DNA of 64,000 nt from the NCBI GenBank assembly GCA_964651435.1, contig CAZYVU010000008.1, positions 1 through 64,000 on the forward strand. Direction: 5' to 3'. Shown here piece after piece: positions 59,721 through 64,000 of this stretch. Made by a program: the position numbers and the translations under genes. A model generated the notes under the pieces. That model had not been told where the DNA came from, did no database searches, and saw only the letters and a program-made list of their open reading frames with translations. The stretch's first letter is position 1. Each line of letters opens with the position of its first letter. The stretch comes from CAZYVU01 sp964651435 (GTDB lineage Bacteria > Desulfobacterota > Syntrophorhabdia > Syntrophorhabdales > CAYQXL01).

Positions 59721-60502
59721 AGAAAGTGGCCGTTCTTCTCCTCGGCGCCATTCTGCTACACGCCCTTTTCAGGGATTTCACGGCCCTCAAGATCGTGCTG
59801 CTGCTGGGCGGTCTCATTCTTGCCTATGTCCTCTACGAGGTGCCGGACCGGTTCATGATAGGGTGCAAATACCCCCTTGTAGTTCTTTCTCTTCTGGCGG
59901 GGATTACCTCGTCCCTCTATCCGGCTCTTGTCAGGACCTACCACCTGCAGCAGGTGCTGCTGATGCTCTCATTTTACAGCCTGGGGCTTTATCTGGTGAC
60001 GATGGAATCAAAGGGCTCGAACCTGGTAAAGGAGGTTGTAGCCCTTTCCCTTCTCATGGCCTCAGCATCGGTAAACTGCTATGCGGCAGGCCAACCCTTG
60101 ACCGTCCTTCCGTTAACCATGGCGGCTACAGGGCTTCTCTTTATCGCCGGCAGGGGCCGGCTGGCGCCGGTTACGTGGCTCTTTTGCGGTGCCGTCCTTG
60201 GTGTCGTCTATTTCAACGGAGTGCCGTCGCGCACGCCAAGCCCGCCTCTGTCGGACCTTGAAAGGTACGTCCTTTTGGGGGCGGCCTTCACAACCTTCCT
60301 CTTGAGCTTCGTCTCTTTCCTCAGGGCAGGGAATATGCTTAAGCTGCTCGGGTTCTACGCCTTTCTCTTTCTGTCCCTCGACGTTCTCCTTGCCCTTTCG
60401 GCCCGGGTCCCGTCGGCCCTCCTGTATCACCCTCTCCTGGCGGTACTCTTGATTGCACCCCCCATGGCGACGCTCATGAAGGGTAGCGGGGGCAAGGCAT
60501 GA
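59717..60502 (+). CDS. Ten-helix membrane protein in the ftsW position
   Basis: This 261-residue protein is nearly all hydrophobic helices (about ten, at 3-18, 24-41, 53-70, 77-96, 103-123, 127-145, 151-167, 183-203, 207-228 and 233-254). The place between murD and murG is where ftsW always lies, but the protein is about 110 residues shorter than FtsW. It shows none of the SEDS landmarks (no RWI..QPSE region, no large extracellular loop with the catalytic Asp). It overlaps both neighbours by 4 nt, so it is made with the cluster. It could be a reduced SEDS protein, an unrelated flippase or a membrane scaffold; I cannot choose. Confidence 0.7.
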   Translation: MKKVAVLLLGAILLHALFRDFTALKIVLLLGGLILAYVLYEVPDRFMIGCKYPLVVLSLLAGITSSLYPALVRTYHLQQVLLMLSFYSLGLYLVTMESKGSNLVKEVVALSLLMASASVNCYAAGQPLTVLPLTMAATGLLFIAGRGRLAPVTWLFCGAVLGVVYFNGVPSRTPSPPLSDLERYVLLGAAFTTFLLSFVSFLRAGNMLKLLGFYAFLFLSLDVLLALSARVPSALLYHPLLAVLLIAPPMATLMKGSGGKA

Positions 60503-61566
60503 AGCTGCTAATCGCCGCAGGTGGAACGGGGGGGCACGTGTTTCCCGGCCTTGCCGTTGCGGAGGCCCTTTCGGAAAAGAAAGCCGGCAACGAACCGGTG
60601 TTCATCGGTACGCCGGCGGGCCTCGAGAGCAAGGTCATACCGCAGGCGGGGTTTCGGATTCACCTCATCAAAGCCTATCAGTTTACAGGCAGGAGCCTTG
60701 CCTACAAGGTAAAGACGGTGGCGGGCCTACTGTCCGGCATAGGGAGTGCCATGGGCATCATGGGCCGGGAAAAACCCGATGCCGTCCTCGGCATGGGTGG
60801 CTTCACGTCCGTGCCGGCCGTCCTGGCCGCTGTGCTGAAGGGCATCCCTGCTTTTATACACGAGCAGAATGTCGAACCGGGCCTTGCGAACAAACTCCTT
60901 TCAAGGATGGCAAAGGGGGTTTTTGTAAGCTTTGAGGGGAGCGCATCCATGCTGCCCTGTCGCGTCCGGCTTCACACGGGAAACCCGTTGCGAAAGGTGT
61001 TGCGGGAGGGATCGAGAGACAAGGCAAGGGAGGGGTTCGGTGTTTTTGTGTTCGGAGGAAGCCGTGGGGCCCGCAGCATAAACGAGGCTGTTCTGTCGCT
61101 TCTCCCTTTTACAGCCGGCTACCGGAATCTGGCCATATACCACCAGACGGGCGTAGAGGACTACGATCGTATCGCAAAGGCCTACGCCTCCGCTTCCGTG
61201 GACCATGAAGTCTTCCCTTTTACCGATGAGATGGCGCGTTACTACAGGCTTGCCGACGTGGTCATATCGAGGGCCGGGGCAACGACCATATTCGAACTGG
61301 CCTGCTTCAGAAAACCGGCGATCCTTATTCCCTATCCCTACTCGGCAGGCCAGCACCAATGGAAGAACGCATCGTATGTGGAGAGGATAGGGGGAGCCCA
61401 CGTGATCCCCAACCATGAGGCGAGCGGCGAGCGGCTCCATGGCATACTGAAGCGTCTCATGGAGCACCCCGAACTTATCCGGGAAATGGGAGAGCGCATA
61501 GCGGCCGTCTACGTACCCGATGCCGCTGAAAGAATCATAGAGGGTATAAGAAATGGTATTTCATAA
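60499..61566 (+). CDS. murG: Undecaprenyl-PP-MurNAc-pentapeptide GlcNAc transferase
   Basis: This 355-residue GT28 enzyme makes lipid II from lipid I. It shows the N-terminal GGTGGHVFPGLAVAEAL, LGMGGFTSVPAVLAA, IHEQNVEPGLANKLL, and the C-terminal ISRAGATTIFELACFRKPAILIPYPYSAGQHQ nucleotide-sugar site. It overlaps the previous gene by 4 nt and murC by 14 nt. Confidence 0.97.
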   Translation: MKLLIAAGGTGGHVFPGLAVAEALSEKKAGNEPVFIGTPAGLESKVIPQAGFRIHLIKAYQFTGRSLAYKVKTVAGLLSGIGSAMGIMGREKPDAVLGMGGFTSVPAVLAAVLKGIPAFIHEQNVEPGLANKLLSRMAKGVFVSFEGSASMLPCRVRLHTGNPLRKVLREGSRDKAREGFGVFVFGGSRGARSINEAVLSLLPFTAGYRNLAIYHQTGVEDYDRIAKAYASASVDHEVFPFTDEMARYYRLADVVISRAGATTIFELACFRKPAILIPYPYSAGQHQWKNASYVERIGGAHVIPNHEASGERLHGILKRLMEHPELIREMGERIAAVYVPDAAERIIEGIRNGIS

Positions 61567-62926
61567 GATAGAGCGTATACATTTCGTCGGTATTGGCGGC
61601 ATTGGAATGAGCGGCATCGCGGAGGTGCTTCTCAACCTGGGCTTCACGGTCACGGGGAGCGACCTCAGGGCCGGCGAGACCACCGAAAGGCTGGAAAAAC
61701 TGGGCGCATCGGTCGCCTACGGGCACAGGCCGGACAATGTAAAGGATGCCGATGTGGTGGTCGTATCTTCGGCCGTACGACAGGATAATCCGGAGGTGGC
61801 CGCAGCCAGGGAGCGCTTCATTCCCGTCATCCAGCGCGCTGAAATGCTGGCCGAGCTCATGCGCATGAAATACAGTGTGGCGGTGGCCGGGGCCCACGGA
61901 AAGACGACGACGACATCTCTCGTTTCTTCCATCCTGGGCCACGCCGGGATGGACCCTACATGCGTCATCGGCGGAAAGCTGAAGAGTCTGGGCAGCAACG
62001 CCAAGCTTGGCGGGAGCAAGTTCCTCGTCGCCGAGGCCGATGAAAGCGACGGCACCTTTCTGCTTCTTTATCCGACTATAGCTGTGGTGACGAACATCGA
62101 TCTCGAGCACCTTGATCATTATAGGGATCTGGACGAGATTAAGTCGGCCTTTCTGGCCTTCCTGAACAAGGTGCCCTTTTACGGAATGGTCATTCTGTGC
62201 ATGGATAGCGCCAACCTCCAGAGCCTCATTCCCCAGCTAAAAAGGCGCTACGTGACCTATGGCCTCTCCAAGCAGGCCGATCTGCGTGCCGAAAACATCA
62301 GCTTCAAGGGCTTCAGATCCACCTTCACGGTCTTCTGGAAAGACCGGAATCTGGGTTCCGTCAACCTCAGCCTTCCCGGCTCTCACAACGTGCTCAATGC
62401 CCTGGCTGCCTGTGCCGTGGGGTTGGAGCTGGACATTCCCTTTCAGACCATCAGGGAGGCCCTGGCAGATTTTGAGGGCATCCAGCGCAGGCTTGAGGTG
62501 AAATGGGACGGGGAGATAAAACTGGTCGATGACTACGGGCATCATCCAACGGAGATAAAGGCCACGCTGAGCGCGCTGAGGAGGATGTGGGAGGGCCGCC
62601 TCATCGTGGCCTTTCAGCCTCACCGCTACACCCGAACGGAGGCCCTCATGCCCGAGTTCATTACCTCCTTTAATGAGGCCGACCTGTTGATCGTGACGGA
62701 AATCTATGCTGCATCGGAGGAGCCCATCGAAGGGGTGAGCGGTCTTGCCCTTGCAGAGAGCATACGGGCGAGCGGCCACAAAAACGTACTCTATGCGCCG
62801 ACGAAGGAAGAAGCGGCCGAAAAGGTACTTGCCTTGTCCCAAGGGGGTGACCTGGTGGTAACCCTGGGGGCCGGCGACATTCACAGGATCTCGGAGCGGT
62901 TGATAGCAGGATGGACTGGAAAGTAG
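61553..62926 (+). CDS. murC: UDP-MurNAc-L-alanine ligase
   Basis: This 457-residue Mur ligase has HFVGIGGIGMSGIAEVLLNLG, the ATP loop VAGAHGKTTTTSLVS, EADESDGTFL, DDYGHHPTEI and FQPHRYTRTEAL. It adds L-Ala to UDP-MurNAc. Its end overlaps the murB start by 16 nt. Confidence 0.97.
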   Translation: MVFHKIERIHFVGIGGIGMSGIAEVLLNLGFTVTGSDLRAGETTERLEKLGASVAYGHRPDNVKDADVVVVSSAVRQDNPEVAAARERFIPVIQRAEMLAELMRMKYSVAVAGAHGKTTTTSLVSSILGHAGMDPTCVIGGKLKSLGSNAKLGGSKFLVAEADESDGTFLLLYPTIAVVTNIDLEHLDHYRDLDEIKSAFLAFLNKVPFYGMVILCMDSANLQSLIPQLKRRYVTYGLSKQADLRAENISFKGFRSTFTVFWKDRNLGSVNLSLPGSHNVLNALAACAVGLELDIPFQTIREALADFEGIQRRLEVKWDGEIKLVDDYGHHPTEIKATLSALRRMWEGRLIVAFQPHRYTRTEALMPEFITSFNEADLLIVTEIYAASEEPIEGVSGLALAESIRASGHKNVLYAPTKEEAAEKVLALSQGGDLVVTLGAGDIHRISERLIAGWTGK

Positions 62927-63804
62927 TAAGAGGCAAGGTTCTTGAAAAGATGCCCATGAGGCGCTACACCTCCATGAGGGTGGGCGGACCGGTGAGCTAC
63001 ATCGTCTACCCTGTCGACGAGGAAGACCTCATGGCGGCGGTGAAAGGGCTGAAGGGGGCGGGCATCGCCTACCGCTTTCTCGGCAACGGCACCAACATAG
63101 TCGTTGCCGACGAGGGCCTCGATGAGGCGCTCATCCGCTTGACAAAGGTCTCATTGCTCCGATACACCTCAACGGACGGTGGGGCCACGGCATACGTGTC
63201 CGGCGGCTTTTCTCTCAAGAGGTTCATAGAGGAGAATAGCCGCAGGGGGCTCTCGGGCCTCGAAAAGCTTTTCTGGATTCCGGGAACAATAGGCGGCGCC
63301 GTCAAAATGAACGCCGGTAGCTTCGGGTCCTCCATAGCCGAGACGTTGCAGGGTGTCGCGGTGATCAACGACAATGGCGAGCTGGACCATGTCGAGGCCC
63401 CGCAACTGTCCTTCGGCTATCGAAGTTCTTCCGTCACGCGGAGGCAATGCGTTCTCTATGCCCGGTTCGGGCTTACGAACAGGGACGGCAAAGACATACG
63501 GGCCGACATGGAGCGCTGTTACAAGGAGAGGACTATGCGTCACCCCATGGAGCACCCGTCGGCAGGTTCGGTGTTCAAAGGGGTGAGCGGCGAGCCGGCG
63601 TGGAAATATATAGAAAGGGCGGGCCTAAAGGGTTTCCGTATTGGCGATGCCTGCGTTTCCGACAAACATGCCAATTTCATCGTCAACGCCGGACGGGCGA
63701 AGGCGAGCGACATAAAGGCGCTGGTGGATTACATCAAGACAACCGTTCTTGAACGGACCGGAGCTGTCTTGGAAGAGGAGATCGAATTCTGGGGGGTTTC
63801 GTGA
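62911..63804 (+). CDS. murB: UDP-N-acetylenolpyruvoylglucosamine reductase
   Basis: This 297-residue FAD enzyme of the type I/II MurB family has YTSMRVGGPVSYIVYP, the FAD motif FLGNGTNIVVADEGL, LFWIPGTIGGAVKMNAGSFG and the late HPSAGSVFKG region with the catalytic Ser. It reduces UDP-GlcNAc-enolpyruvate to UDP-MurNAc. Its stop overlaps the ddl GTG start. Confidence 0.96.
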   Translation: MDWKVVRGKVLEKMPMRRYTSMRVGGPVSYIVYPVDEEDLMAAVKGLKGAGIAYRFLGNGTNIVVADEGLDEALIRLTKVSLLRYTSTDGGATAYVSGGFSLKRFIEENSRRGLSGLEKLFWIPGTIGGAVKMNAGSFGSSIAETLQGVAVINDNGELDHVEAPQLSFGYRSSSVTRRQCVLYARFGLTNRDGKDIRADMERCYKERTMRHPMEHPSAGSVFKGVSGEPAWKYIERAGLKGFRIGDACVSDKHANFIVNAGRAKASDIKALVDYIKTTVLERTGAVLEEEIEFWGVS

Positions 63805-64000
63805 ATAGAACAGTTGTGAAGAAAAAGAACAGAGTGGCCGTTCTCATGGGCGGAAGATCTTCCGAAAGGGAGGTTTCGCTGAGAAGCGGTGCGGCAGTGT
63901 TAAAGGCCCTTGAGCGGCAGGGCTACAACGTCATCGGTGTCGATGTCGGTGCCGATGTCATCCAGCGGCTCCAGTGGGAAGGTGTCGAGGCGGCCTTTGT
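63801..64000 (+). CDS. ddl: D-alanine-D-alanine ligase, N-terminal part (cut by window end)
   Basis: The frame from the GTG at 63801 reads a short basic leader then VAVLMGGRSSEREVSLRSGAAV, the N-terminal glycine-rich and serine-binding motif of D-Ala-D-Ala ligase. GTGA overlap with murB supports this start, though GTG at 63816 is also possible. The window ends about 66 codons in. In typical dcw clusters ddl is followed by ftsQ, ftsA and ftsZ, which would be outside. Confidence 0.88.
   Translation, partial: MNRTVVKKKNRVAVLMGGRSSEREVSLRSGAAVLKALERQGYNVIGVDVGADVIQRLQWEGVEAAF

Noticed and set aside
59554..60261. A plus-strand reading frame of 235 codons overlapping murD's end as a hidden FtsW part
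   Set aside because: It is out of frame with both real genes, has low-complexity Arg/Pro content and no membrane helices.

Overview
The window looks like a draft-assembly piece (one 100-N scaffold gap) from a Gram-negative, probably anaerobic bacterium. It carries a heptose-based LPS core locus, meso-diaminopimelate-type peptidoglycan genes, a class II (B12-dependent) ribonucleotide reductase, a tRNA-Sec gene, sigma54 regulation and many short-chain metabolic and acyl-CoA genes. This mix fits the former Deltaproteobacteria (Desulfobacterota, for example Syntrophales or Syntrophorhabdales relatives). That placement is inference from gene content; no marker phylogeny was run.

Layout. 1-3.6 kb: a tRNA-Sec gene cut by the window edge, two small envelope genes, and a molybdate/tungstate transporter (permease plus ATPase) divergent from a ModE-type regulator but without a binding protein. 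3.7-16 kb: a PAS-PAS-AAA-Fis sigma54 activator next to a likely sigma54-driven operon encoding a class III aminotransferase, a small unknown protein, two paralogous M20 deacylases, a LivHMGF ABC transporter and two paralogous binding proteins. This reads as uptake, deacylation and transamination of an N-substituted amino acid. 16-22 kb: a TIGR04076 protein, a sodium:solute symporter with its small partner, and two divergent acyl-CoA synthetases. 21.8-23.7 kb: RNase III and a radical SAM protein.

23.7-41 kb: one long minus-strand LPS core and outer-core locus. It starts from a strong promoter at ftsB and runs through a radical SAM enzyme, a YbgC thioesterase, WaaC, a B12-type radical SAM enzyme, WaaF, split HldE kinase and adenylyltransferase, glycosyltransferases, sugar aminotransferases, methyltransferases, and finally a tandem two-domain sugar kinase. 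Short tandem repeats, one inside a glycosyltransferase reading frame, sit in the middle of it. 41-51.9 kb: assorted genes, namely a GNAT-like protein, MtgA, an RhlE-type helicase, a secreted repeat protein, NrdJ with two NrdR boxes, a nitroreductase and an NRAMP-related transporter.

51.9-64 kb: the division and cell wall (dcw) cluster mraZ-rsmH-ftsL-X-murE-murF-mraY-murD-Y-murG-murC-murB-ddl, driven by a consensus promoter overlapped by MraZ boxes. X occupies the ftsI slot but is a 298-residue PASTA-ended protein with no transpeptidase. Y occupies the ftsW slot but is a 261-residue, roughly 10-helix membrane protein without recognisable SEDS motifs. The loss or replacement of the septal FtsW-FtsI pair in an otherwise canonical, tightly overlapping cluster is the most interesting feature of the window.
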